Shown here piece by piece: positions 54,701 to 63,892 of a stretch of DNA of 64,000 nt; positions within the stretch are counted from its first letter, which is position 1, and each line of letters begins with the position of its first letter. A program made the position numbers and the translations under genes. Location: positions 15,218,034 through 15,282,033 of the forward strand of contig OZ007505.1 in NCBI GenBank assembly GCA_963931865.1. The letters are read 5' to 3'. This stretch comes from Axinella damicornis. Its lineage: Eukaryota > Porifera > Demospongiae > Axinellida > Axinellidae. The notes under the pieces were generated by a model. That model searched no databases. It was given only the letters and a program-made list of their open reading frames with translations, and was not told the DNA's origin.

Positions 54701-56175
54701 AGTGGAATCGACCAAACTGGAGTGTATGCAGGCTGTGTGCTGGTGTCAGTCCTGATCCACTACTTTACACTGGTGTTCGTGATGTGGATGGGAGCAGAGG
54801 CTTTGCTCATGTTCCAGAAGCTGGTCGTTGTATTTGTCCACATCACTACCAGATACATCGTTGCCATGTCCTTTGTGTGTTGGCGTAAGTGCTTATTATA
54901 ACACAATAACAATTTCATAATCTCAAGCAGTCCCACATGCCTTCATGCTATAGCCCTCATCTCAGGCTAATACTGATCCGCAAGGTAGTTCTATTATAAT
55001 TGTTGAGTTTGCAGAACACTTCACTAAAGGATGTTGCATGGATGCTGCAGTTCTGTTGTCTGAAGATCATTTTGTTTGTCACACAGTATAAGAGTCTCCA
55101 AGCACCACTGGGAGGGGTCAATTCATCTGCTCACAATATACAATATTTTGCAGATCCATACATAATGGTGGTCATAATCTATGGTTACAAGTATTCAGAC
55201 AGATTTTTTTTTTATTGCAGTGGAGATTCTGCTGTTGTATGCTACATATTTTTATTCTCTGTAGTTGTATACGTCAAAGCACCACTGCCGTTTTAAGATG
55301 GTAGCATGTATATATCACCCCTGAGAGATCACTTGACAAAACACAGGAATGCAACAGGTAGATAGTTGTCTCCCCTAGCTATAGCTCTTATAGCTACATG
55401 CATGTTCTAGCAGTTCTGGGCTAGCGCTGTCATAATTCATGGACAACCGTGGAGGTATTAGTGAGCACCATGCAATAAATTTAAGCCAAGAATCTCTTCC
55501 TTATTTCCCTTCAGTATTGCCAATCATTCCTGTTGTGATTCCTCTGGCCGTGGATCTCATAGATACCAACACACCTCTTCTTATACGTACAGGCAGCCTT
55601 GAAAGAGATCGAAAATTGTAAGTCACCTACCACAGTGCACATAGCATTACCTGAATGTTAATATCATGGACCACTGTGTCATGGACGGTTCTCTTCCTCC
55701 TTCAGCTGTTTCATCTCCAACCCTGCAGTCTTCTTTGGTGCCTTCCTGGGTCCCATCTTTGTCATCCTGCTCTTCAACATTGTTATATCTGCTATGGTTT
55801 TCACAGTGTTAATGAAACACCACTGGAAAATAAACAAACGTTCCAACAAACAAATGAGCAAGAAGAATACTGTCCGTTTGCTCATCAATATCGCCGGTAT
55901 TACATTTCTCTTTGGTCTGACGTGGATCTTTGGTGGGCTTACTGTAACTGGGTTTGGAGATCCTGAAGTTTCCACTGCCTTCCAATTCATCTTTGTGATC
56001 CTCAATGCCTTCCAGGGATTTTTTATTTTCCTGTTTTTCTGTGTGATCAATAAGGATGCCCGGGAATCTTGGTTGGAGGTGTTCTCTTGTGTATCTTGCC
56101 GCAACAAATCCAAGTCAGTGCGCCCATCACGGTGCAGGAAAGCCAATTCTGGTGGTACCCGCAAGACGACCAGCA
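42713..56175 (+). CDS. Adhesion-type GPCR with GAIN/GPS and seven transmembrane helices
   Basis: Exons (phases agree at nearly every junction): 42713-42839, signal peptide (VVFLLISVLSFARG); 49711-50016, Cys-rich extracellular part; perhaps 51915-51995; 52185-52487, GAIN-like; 53682-53739 (CVSWDF) and 53882-53970 (CTCNHLTNFAVLV), the GPS where HL|T self-cleavage is known; 54232-54344, TM1; 54622-54884, TM2-TM3; 55515-55617, TM4-ECL2; 55706-56175, TM5-TM7 with FLFGLTWIFG and FVILNAFQGFFIFLFF plus a basic tail. The extracellular part is short, without recognised adhesion modules. In exon 2 the frame shifts by one base in GATTGAAGAAGAGG (near 49830), so GLKKRH becomes GTLTLLPCSQPAA. This is either a sequencing error or an inactivating change. 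The last exon is missing: 56175 ends in phase 1 at GTAAGA. The first intron (~6.9 kb) is full of transposons. A plasma-membrane receptor by family; ligand unknown. Confidence 0.85.
42985..43975. mobile_element. ~1 kb element with TIRs built from a 16-bp satellite
   Basis: Both ends (42985-43165 and 43785-43975) are palindromic arrays of TTTGTCAATTCCCACT and its complement, turning at GTCAACATTGACCAAG and GTCAATGTTGACGAAG. The interior encodes a MULE-type transposase piece on the minus strand. It sits in the first intron of the receptor gene. Confidence 0.82.
43310..43640 (-). pseudogene. MULE-type transposase C-terminal relic
   Basis: Minus-strand frames give FCPAMWSVFELDGSRTSNHL followed by EGWHSKFN, and then KEEQAPMELTAVQLEQD and TPRRKR. 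The order W...R(T)xNHxEGWH..(F/L)N ... xxxxKxEQ ... RRK is typical of the C-terminal part of MULE-domain proteins in animals. Only this part remains, with frame changes near 43440. It is the only MULE coding evidence in a window full of 9-bp-TSD elements. Confidence 0.6.
44437..46939. mobile_element. 2.5 kb element with ~335-bp TIRs containing a 37-bp tandem repeat
   Basis: Left 44437-44775 and right 46605-46939 are close complements. Each holds three units of a ~37-bp repeat with the core CTTGCTGTATAATGGCAAAA, then a shared GGGTTAATTAAAGGGACATA block. Weaker inverted similarity continues outward to about 44150 and 47095 (ACAGGATAC/GTATCCTGT), so the true borders may be wider. A degraded transposase-like frame lies inside. 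The target duplication was not found. Confidence 0.82.
45725..46071 (+). pseudogene. Degraded transposase-like coding region
   Basis: One frame gives EEALLGEKQIVASWSQTSHW then GEWWTR. After a one-base shift near 45905 the next gives LPQLQMLTQVFSHQYAEWHG and RNTNGVERINQDSKQ. A Trp-rich block followed by (T)N-x-VERxNxDSK resembles the C-terminal catalytic part of some DDE/RNase H-like transposases. I cannot name the superfamily. It is probably the remnant transposase of the surrounding 2.5 kb element. Confidence 0.5.
47398..47455. mobile_element. 58-bp hairpin element, TAGCCTCG family, exact 9-bp TSD
   Basis: TAGCCTCGTTCCCAGGCCC at the left and GGGCCTGGGTACAGTACTAG then GCTA at the right. CACCATGCA is duplicated exactly at 47389-47397 and 47456-47464. 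It is among the smallest mobile units in the window. Confidence 0.9.
47715..49280. repeat. Tandem array of ~480-bp units (about three copies)
   Basis: Each unit contains ACACTCCTGGTA, AAAAATTGTGCCGCGTAAT, TGATCGCTATCA, CGAGCGCTCTCTTCGACTTC, GCTACCAGGAGTGCGGTTGC and CCCCTCG in this order. Copy 2 is enlarged by a LINE fragment (48612-48890) and copy 3 is shortened. GGTAG/CTACCAGG at the unit ends could be TIRs of an ancestral element. A single end copy occurs near 32650-32705. Confidence 0.72.
48612..48890 (-). pseudogene. LINE 3' end fragment
   Basis: The minus-strand frame ends LIFILLSKNVHIIWLTGVFV followed by YQSFLVK, like LINE C-termini. The 3' end reads GGCCTTCCATTGTCATTAAA then ATTTATATATATA, a microsatellite tail as in L2/CR1 elements. 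A second tail of the same family (CATTAAAATTATTATTATTA) is at 49275-49320, also inverted. Confidence 0.6.
51715..51870. repeat. Degenerate ~25-bp tandem repeat in a receptor-gene intron
   Basis: Copies of CCTGCAGTTAGGTGTGACTA with variable spacing, about six units. Confidence 0.6.
52928..52979. repeat. Perfect 52-bp palindrome without spacer
   Basis: The left arm CTGCATGCACATCTACGTAG then CATTCC is followed directly by its exact complement. It lies in the receptor intron between the GAIN exon and the GPS exons. A half copy with changes (CTGCATGCACTTCTACATAG) lies near 53180. The wider region 52695-53360 has weaker inverted repeats (AACCAG...CTGGTT). Confidence 0.95.
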
Positions 56176-56759
56176 GTAAGAACCAGATCATGCAAAATTT
56201 GACTGTGTACATGTACTCAAATGCTACCATAATTATACTATAGTGACTGTTAATCATCTAGCTGAATCAATGTCATACACCAGCAAAAAAAAACAGTTGC
56301 CTTGAGCACGCATTTATAGTCGTAAATTTAATTTCAGTTGTATAGTGGTGTTATTAATTTTGTTAGTGCAAGCAGAACAATACCTTCAGTGATTTTTGAA
56401 AGTGTAATCTAACTATTGGTTCACTGGGAACCCTGGTGAGTTTGGCTATAGTGAAAAGTGGTGTTCTCTACAAAATCAGCAAACCAGCAATATCTATGGA
56501 CGTCTTGAAGGAGTACTGTCACAGTAAACACCAGCAAAACTAAAGTAATAGCTACATGCCATTCCTCACCAGACAACTAGCTAGCTGTATACAGTAGCAA
56601 TTTGCGATAAAATGTCGACAACTATAATATAGCTTGCACTGTTTAGTAGTGGCACTGATAGTTAATAGAATATTCATGTGAATTATGTGCATTCTTTTAG
56701 GTAGAGTGGAAACATGTGCAGTTATAAAAATTAACACACTGTGCACAGCACTTTGACAA

Positions 56760-57000
56760 TTTGATACTAGGGTTGGTGCTGCTGAGATCGGTGCTGGTCG
56801 TCTTGCGGGTACCACCAGAGTCGGCTTTCCTGTTCCGCGATGGGTGCAATGACTCAATTGGATTTGTTGCAGCAAGATACACAAGAGAACACCTCCAACC
56901 AAGATTCCCGGGCATCCTTTTTGATCAAACAGAAAAACAAGCAGGAGCACAGCAGGAGTGCAGCAATGCGTTCCTGGTAGAAGTTGGTGGTGGGAATGGT
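56760..57000 (-). pseudogene. Inverted partial duplicate of the receptor's TM7/tail exon
   Basis: The minus strand reads KDARESWLEVFSCVSC and GGTRKTTS, nearly identical to the end of the plus-strand exon at 56060-56175. The sequence between them is degraded, with a stop after CCNKSN. After KTTS it continues TDLSSTNPSIKLSK, where the plus copy has the GTAAGA intron start. The copy may therefore show the next exon's coding sequence already joined. Confidence 0.7.
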
Positions 57001-57223
57001 CTGGAAACATGCAGGTCAGGAGGAACTACTGTGGTTGACGGAGGTATTCAGTCTCTCGGCAACCTGGTGGGAGACAAAGAGTTTGCAGCTGTGCTCCATG
57101 AATGGGAGGAAGAAGTCAAGGGACCCTCTGGGTGGAAGGAGTTCCAGTCTGGGCTCGTCAGAGTCACAACATGGCCAAGGACACCTGAGATTTGAGGGTG
57201 TGTTGAGTGTGTGTGTTTATGCA

Positions 57224-57224
<1 letters not shown>

Positions 57225-57260
<36 letters not shown>
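57225..57260. repeat. Poly-G tract (36 bp)
   Basis: An uninterrupted G run, the longest in the window. Confidence 0.95.
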
Positions 57261-57261
<1 letters not shown>

Positions 57262-57731
57262 ATAGGAGTTTGAAGGCACCATGGACCATTTGGTTGCAGG
57301 TGTATTGCTGTTTGTGTTTGCGATCTTGACAGACATGTAATCTTGATACTGTGTATATTATAGCAAGAAAATTTAGCAAGTACAAATTTTTCACAAAAAG
57401 GACATTTTATAATTTCACAAAGAGTCATGACCTATAACCACACCCCCTACAATTTTACAGAAGTCAGTGTGCACTTCGGCGTGGAAGAGGCTACCACTAG
57501 CTTCGTCCCTAAATGTGTCGACTGCTGCTATTGGGGAAGAATGGTAATGCCAAAGGGAGCGAGCTAACTATGAATGTGTGACAAACAGGACTATACTTGG
57601 ACTGATGTGTGTGAAATACACCTATATGTGTGGGACCAAGGAAATGCTGATCTGTGCTGTGTTAATGATTAGGACGCTACCATGCCAATGTGCTGTATTT
57701 ATAATTTAAGCTTTCTTAACTCCCTGTTTGG

Positions 57732-57740
57732 TCAATAAAG
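57732..57740 (+). promoter_or_regulatory. Possible polyadenylation signal
   Basis: CAATAAAGG lies downstream of the receptor gene. The terminal exon has not been found, so the link to that gene is only positional. Confidence 0.3.
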
Positions 57741-57924
57741 GTCCCTTGGGGTATGGCAATGCTTGCACAGATTAGAAGTATCACAAAGCTATAGCTAGTT
57801 ATATAGCATGCGTAGCTACTATCAGAGAATATAAAATTGGGCTGACATAATGTTAGATGATCGGCTGACACCACTACCAAGCAGGAAGCGAGGCTTATGA
57901 TCTTTCAGTGTGTGGTAGTAATCT

Positions 57925-58490
57925 CCACCCAACATTGGTGGAGATTACTACAGATTACTAGCTATAGATAGAGATTACTGCAGTCTTGCAGCAGGATAGG
58001 GAGCGGCCTCAAATATGCCTGGCATTCTTGCAATATAGCAGCATGCAGTAGCACACATGTAGTGTACATAATAACACATGCAGACAGGGAGATTACTACA
58101 GATTACTACAGATCACTGCATGCAGTCTTGCAGCATATGTAATTAATGATAGGAAGTGGCTTCTGATGCCATTCTTGCACACACAGCAATAGCTGCAGCA
58201 GTGTATAGCGCACAGGAAGGATATGCAATGGACAGGGGGTGGAGATTAATTACTACAGATTGCTGGAGATTACTATTAGAGTACTGCATTCTTGCAGCAG
58301 GATATATGGAGCAGCCTCCAATGCCATTCTTGCACATGAAGCAGTAGCAGCAGTCAGCACACAGGTAGAGTATGCAATTGCACAGGGGGTGGAGATTACA
58401 GATTACTTGAGAGTACTTGCAGCAGGATAGGTAGTGGCCTCCAATGCCATTCCTGCACATGAAGCAATAGCAGCAGTAGCACACCTGCTG
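57925..58490. repeat. Tandem array of ~130-150 bp units
   Basis: Four degenerate units share GGAGATTACTACAGATTACT, CTTGCAGCAGGATA, GCCATTCTTGCACA and GCAGCAGT blocks. GGGGGTGGAGATTA opens two of them. Confidence 0.82.
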
Positions 58491-58504
58491 TTTCCATAGC
58501 AACA

Positions 58505-59370
58505 CAATATACAGATCTAGAGCAGCCATGGTAGAGGTTGTGAAGGTGCAGCAACACCTATTGTCACCTATATAAGTAATCATGCAAAGAAGAGTGACGT
58601 ATGTCCCTAGAGTGCAATTCACTCTCTTCTTAGTTTCATTCCTATAGAGTCTATATATCCACTAAAAGCAATAATCTGCACTGGGGTTGGGTTGGCAAGA
58701 CTACACTCTTCTATAAGGGGAAGCTAGTTTCTGCTGACTTGCTGTTGACAAAAATAAACTCCTAGCACCATACCATATTTTTGCACAAAAATAACTGAAG
58801 TAAAACCATCAAACCAATAATATTATACATGAATGCAAGGTCAACTACAACACAATTCCATTACAGACTGTATTAATGTCATTGTATGCTACAATCCCTC
58901 ACACTAGATGTTTGCACAAACATAGGTAACCTGGAGGGGAAAAGGTTGATCTTTATGTCATGTGAGTGAGCACCACCTGCAATACTAGGACTGTTTCCTC
59001 TGATGTAACTTCCCGTGTACTAATTAATCAACATTGTTGGATTGCCGTGAGGATCGAGTATGACCCAGGGAAATTTGCCATTTCCCATAGAGAACGTATT
59101 AGGGGGAAATGGACAAACTTCACTGGCATGTAATTACCTCTGGAACACAACAAGCTAATGCACTCAAACGTGAACTAGCTATTGTCTAAGTACTTCATAC
59201 AGTACATTCTATAGGTGAAAATCAGGGCAATCCAGTGATGCCAATTAATTAGTACACACGATCTACGTGACATCAGGTGGGAATTGGTCTGAGGACACGT
59301 TGGGGGATGATATAAATTCAGGTGTTTTGCACTTTGTAGAGAAGGAATTTTCAAGGTCAAAATAATTGAT
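58505..59370 (+). repeat. ~800-bp dispersed repeat, copy 3
   Basis: Collinear with 11935-12690, including GTCCCTAGAGTGCAATTCAC, ACATAGGTAACCTGGAGG and GGTGAAAATCAGGGCAATCC. It carries a ~100-bp extra segment near 59050-59150. Confidence 0.8.
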
Positions 59371-59385
59371 GGTTCCAATACATTG

Positions 59386-59607
59386 TGTCAGGGTCCATTG
59401 TCGGAGGTTTTCTGTACATGTACCAGAGTATGTATAGCGGTCCTATGGCGTTAGTTGGAATACACGTGCAATGTGTGCAGACCAGTATGAATGTGGGTAA
59501 TGTAAAGTAGGCAATGGTTGTCATGGTAGCAATCCACAGACGGAAGCTAGAAACTAGTGGTAGGTGCAAGGTAGCAATTAATGCTACATGGACAATGTAC
59601 CCTGACG
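59386..59607. mobile_element. ~220-bp TIR element
   Basis: GTCAGGGTCCATTGTC pairs with GACAATGTACCCTGAC. A hydrophobic minus-strand frame fills the interior but shows no conserved features. Confidence 0.55.
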
Positions 59608-59613
59608 ACAACA

Positions 59614-59745
59614 CGGCTGGTCACTCATGCCGAGAGCACTGTCGCCGTTTACGTGGTTGACGGGGAGCCGCTGTTCTTTAACGATGACGGAACACTCTAT
59701 CCAACAGGCCTCTCTCTTATTGAGTGGGAGAAACTGGGACAGTAA
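59614..59745 (+). pseudogene. PUA-domain fragment, eIF2D-like
   Basis: The frame reads RLVTHAESTVAVYVVDGEPL then FFNDDGTLYPT, the pattern of the PUA region of eIF2D/ligatin, a factor that delivers tRNA to ribosomes. In family members YPT is followed by VYTLW; here it diverges (GLSLIEWEKLGQ) and stops. It is therefore an isolated exon piece or a duplicated fragment. The neighbouring eIF2D domains are not seen. A candidate minus-strand exon lies close by. Confidence 0.5.
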
Positions 59746-59892
59746 CCTCACATGAGTGATGAGGCTGCTGTAGCAGCCCATGGACACACCTGCAGCATTT
59801 TCAATGCACAGAATTTTCCACCAGCATTCCCGAGGATCCATTGAAATGCTTCACGAATGAAAAAGACCTAACGCTGTCCATCTAGAACTCAC

Positions 59893-60051
59893 CTGGCAGT
59901 ATCTACTGAGCGAGTTTCATTCCAAACAAATGAGGGCTGTTTTTGGTAAATCATTTTCACAGCTCTGGCAGTCTGTACGATTACATTGTTGGGAGACAGC
60001 AGCTGCCCTGAGTCTGAGAAGATGGAGGAAACGTCTCGTCTTAGCTTCTTC
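59893..60051 (-). CDS. Candidate internal exon, unknown protein
   Basis: On the minus strand CACTCCTCAG precedes GAAGAAGCTAAGACG, and the exon ends GCCAG|GTGAGT. It has 159 nt with phase 2 at both ends. It reads KKLRRDVSSIFSDSGQLLSP, NNVIVQTARAVKMIYQKQPS and FVWNETRSVDTA. Composition and both splice sites look genuine. Family not recognised. Confidence 0.42.
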
Positions 60052-60889
60052 CTGAGGAGTGCAACAAACATGCGCCGGGGTAATAGACCCGTTGCACTAG
60101 CTTATACATACATGTACATTATTTTTTCCACGGCATTTCTGTACACTAATACTTGTTCCACCATCTTGGTGTACCATCTATAATACATTGGCCTCATATG
60201 CAGCATCGGCCGCAACATGCGTAAGACGTAACAGCGGAAGGTAGGGAGTATGAAACGACCATGCAAAAGATTAAAATTTGAAAACTTTCCCACCGTAGTT
60301 CCGTTCCTATTTTAGCGCAGACGTGTATCATTGTTTTTCCGTGATGCCATTGACTGACAACAGCACAACATGCCAAAGTCGCCGGGAGAGAGAAGACAGT
60401 GTCCGTAGCATCACGGGATGCAGTCATCAACTCCAGAAAAGCAGAAGGGGTGGTTTTGTCCACTATTCAAGACACCAGGTTGGCTGTGAGAAGTGGCTTG
60501 ATCGACTACATCGTCATACAGCACTTTCTCCATGTCTGCAGTTTGCAGACACTGGAATGAGATCGTACACTTGTCAGAGTGAACTACTATAGTAGAGTAA
60601 TTACCATCCAAGTATATATCGGTGGAAAACACCACCTGAATCATTTAATAATAGGTAAGTGGAAGCATCCCATAACACAGGAGGAAATGGGGAACACATG
60701 GTCACCAGGCAGAGTAATTACCTTTCAGAATAGGAACTTGGATGAAAGAAAGCTGTTGAAGTCAACCTTTTATGGTGCCAGTGTTAAGTGTCAGCTCGTC
60801 AAGAACCATGAAACAGTGTAGCTACAAAGCTCCCAATGCTGTTGATGGATGGGACTTCAAGGGGTGGTGGGGGGTGTGAGAGGGAAGTA

Positions 60890-61180
60890 AATGACCCTCC
60901 ACACCTTTAATATTATGACCACACATGTAAACTACTGCATCCACGTTAATGTCAAAACCTCAAGTAGTGTGTAGAATACCTCCAAAAGCATACTATGCTA
61001 TGCATGACTTCAAAATAATCTAATTACACTCTGTCTATAATTTTGTAACAGTTGAATGGAAAAAGCATTCAGTCCTGGAAACAGCTCTACTGTACTGCAA
61101 TGGCGGAAAATATACTGACCTTACCCTTATTCCAAAGCTTCAGATGCCAATTTCACCAGAATCGCCTCCATCTATCGTTG
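60890..61180 (+). repeat. Duplicated segment, copy 1
   Basis: Collinear with 63020-63270, through CATTAATGTCAAAACCTC (or CACGTTAATG...), AGCATACTATGCTATGCATG and GTTGAATGGAAAAAGCATTC. About 80 percent similar by eye. Confidence 0.75.
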
Positions 61181-61232
61181 CCTCTTCATAGCCTCGTTCC
61201 CAGGCCATGTGATCTGTGATGTATAAGTACAC

Positions 61233-61237
<5 letters not shown>

Positions 61238-61325
<88 letters not shown>
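61238..61325. repeat. TG microsatellite, 88 bp
   Basis: Uninterrupted GT repeats, directly after a l-shaped remnant of the hairpin family (TAGCCTCGTTCCCAGGCC at 61191). Confidence 0.95.
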
Positions 61326-61327
<2 letters not shown>

Positions 61328-61824
61328 CAGTGTGTGTGTGAGCAGGTGTGTGTGTCGTGTGTGTGTGACTGTGCATATTAATCTTGGAGGTGATGGAATC
61401 ATGGGGAAATTTCCCCACCTTGACTAGTACTGCGGTAGATGTTGGATATCGACTTGGAGGATATGGAACAATGGGGAAATTTAGCCTCAGCTTGCACTTC
61501 CCAGGGTAAATAGCATAATCTCCACGTTGATGTGGTAGGTTGTGTGCATAGCTAGATGACTGTACCTTGTCAAAGTCTGCTATCAGCTTCCTACACTAGC
61601 ACCTGCCGTGCACTGGGTCTCCTGGGAAAGTCATTCACTGCAGGTAACATTCAGTTCATCACCATGGAAACAAAGGGTGCATGTTTAGATTACAACAAGT
61701 ATTGGAACAGAGCCGATCCCACTGGTCAGAGAGAACTACCTCCTTTCCAACAATACCATGGTTATCATGGCTACCATTGTTACCAACATTAGAGATGGAT
61801 ACCTTGACCAACGGCATTTGCTAC

Positions 61825-62036
61825 TAGCCTCGTTCCCAGGCCGTACCCACTGCCACCATTTGATCGCTTCCAATACGGCGGGGGAGGCCTGGGAGATATG
61901 ATCACATGCAATGACGTCAGGGTAGACACATGGGGGGTGGTTTCTGTCAATCCGTCCCCGGTGTTGTGAACAATGAACGGTATTGATCGTCTACCTCGCA
62001 AATACTGGTGGTGGGAATGGCCTGGGAACAAGGCTG
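61825..62036. mobile_element. ~212-bp hairpin element, TAGCCTCG family
   Basis: It starts TAGCCTCGTTCCCAGGCC and ends GGCCTGGGAACAAGGCTG. The flanks begin ATTTG on both sides but only 6 of 9 bases match, so it is older than the others. Confidence 0.65.
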
Positions 62037-62212
62037 ATTTGTTTGAAACACTAAAACAAGTCACCAATGAAAACTAGAGGTGCTCATAGAACATGGAAGG
62101 ATAAGCATGCAGCTGCAATAGCTAGGGCATTAGTCATGAAAACTAAGAAGTACCATAGTCGCGCGCTATTAGGCGCACGCGCCTGAAACTCCACAGGAAG
62201 GAAATATGTGCC

Positions 62213-62220
62213 TATATAAG
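62213..62220 (+). promoter_or_regulatory. TATA box of a candidate gene
   Basis: TATATAAG lies 64 bp upstream of the ATG of the exon at 62284. CGCCTAATAAC/TATTAGGCGC motifs occur on both sides (62167, 62228) and again after the exon (62384). Confidence 0.5.
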
Positions 62221-62283
62221 CGAGATGCGCCTAATAACAAATGACATTCCTCGAATTAATTTTTCCACTCGGTAGTATTGAAA

Positions 62284-62373
62284 ATGGCAGTGTTTCTGGA
62301 AGAAGAGTGCAGCGCTTCACAGCAAGTACCTGGGACGAAAGTTGAACCTGCGCTTAACAGTGAATATGCAACT
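62284..62373 (+). CDS. Candidate first exon, unknown protein
   Basis: ATGGCAGTGTTTCTGGAAGA opens a 30-codon exon (MAVFLEEECSASQQVPGTKV, then EPALNSEYAT) ending ACT|GTAAGT in phase 0. A TATA box sits at a plausible distance. The protein is acidic at its start. No domain is recognisable and no second exon was assigned. If unspliced, the frame runs to a stop at 62460. Confidence 0.45.
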
Positions 62374-63019
62374 GTAAGTGATCTGCGCCTAATAACGTGC
62401 AACTACGGTAGCCGAAATAGCAGTGAAACGAAGCGTCTTGACTTGAATCAGGTACAATAGACACAAGAGTGCACGATGACATCATCGTCATTGTGGCTCC
62501 TAGCGTCTGCTGCAATGATGAAGTCATCATGTGCTCTTGAGACCCAGAGTCAACCTCATTGGTCACCTGTTGTGCTAGCAGATGTAATTCTGTGGGCTGG
62601 AGAGATGAGGTAGCCGTCTAGGTTGAGTGTCACCCTGTTATCTGGGCGAGGGTCAGACTGACCGGCTCCAGCCCCCCCTTCCTGGTGTGTATGGGTGCGT
62701 GTGTGTGTGGTGTGGTATGTGGAGGGTGTGTGTGTGTGGTGTGTGGAGGGGTGTGTATGTGCATGTGAATGAGTAAGGTGCATGTGAACCATGTGCTGTG
62801 TACAGTACACATCTTTAAAATTGATGCTGAGATTCAGAAACCTTTTTGCACTGGTCAAGGTTTCTGCATCTCAGGAAGCCCAAAACGCAGCTACGGAAGA
62901 TCCGTAAGTGACATGACTGATTTCAGGTACATACAAAGCTGGTGTTCTTCGAGGAAGCCTTCCGCATCATCAGAAGGCGGTTTTCAGAAGAAGCCTTCCA
63001 GTTAGTAGGGTTACTGACC

Positions 63020-63270
63020 CCCACACCTTATTATGACCACATGTGTATACTGCTGGGCATCCACATTAATGTCAAAACCTCGAGTAGTGGGTACAATACC
63101 TCTCAAAGTATACTGTGCTATGCATGGCTTCAAATCTAACTCACTACACTCCTAAAATTTGCAAGTTGCAGTTGAATGGAAAAAGCATTCAATTTTAGCA
63201 ATGGATACTGAACTCACACTCATTCCAAAGCTCATGCAGGAGCATGTACATTTCCACAGAATCTGCTCCC
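63020..63270 (+). repeat. Duplicated segment, copy 2
   Basis: A second copy of 60890-61180. The duplication does not include the TG microsatellite that follows copy 1. Confidence 0.75.
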
Positions 63271-63629
63271 ATGCCTCCCCTGTCGTCGAATAAGCAAGTC
63301 CGGCGGTACTGCATGGAATTTAGTCTCACGCACGCTCGTTTACTTGAAGTTGAGCACAGCCGTGACCTTTGACCCCGGGGCATGCACAACCGGAAGTGGG
63401 TTTAAAAGCTGAATTTGTAACAAGTTTTGGCGGGAAGTCGGGATGGCACACTTGCTGAGCATGGGGTCTGAGTGTTCGCCTCCCCAATAACCGAGTACGA
63501 GTCTGGGCCACTCCGTACATAACGGTTCTCGACTCCCCTCCCATCTGACCACCGAAGCTAAAGGTTGTTCTGGTTGAAAGCAGGTTAGCCTCCTGTGATT
63601 CCAGTCACACTTATCCAACGCTCCTGAGG

Positions 63630-63892
63630 CAGCACACTTCGGAAAACTATCGACCCATCTCTGTCCTGCCAGTTATAGCCAAGATCATGGAGCGCATTGC
63701 GTTCAACCAGCTGTATTGCTTTCTCCAACAACACTCATTGCTCACACATGCAACGTCAGTCTCGAGTCCAGCCTAACCACTCCACCCAGGATGTCCCACC
63801 ACAGATGACTGGAGGAAATGCGTGGGCGACGACTATATTGTTGGAGCCTTGTTCCTTGATCTTTCCAAGGCATTTGACTTGATTGATAAGTT
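63630..63892 (+). pseudogene. LINE reverse transcriptase, N-terminal fragment
   Basis: NYRPISVLPVIAKIMERIAF and then NQLYCFLQQH are RT fingers motifs. After a stop and a frame change, ALFLDLSKAFDLID gives the palm A motif. The similarity stops at about 63892 and unrelated sequence follows to the window end, so it is a broken copy. Confidence 0.75.

Noticed and set aside
55679..56257. 192-codon antisense frame over the receptor's last TM exon
   Set aside because: It is the shadow of the well-supported plus-strand exon. Domain content and splice phases favour the plus strand.
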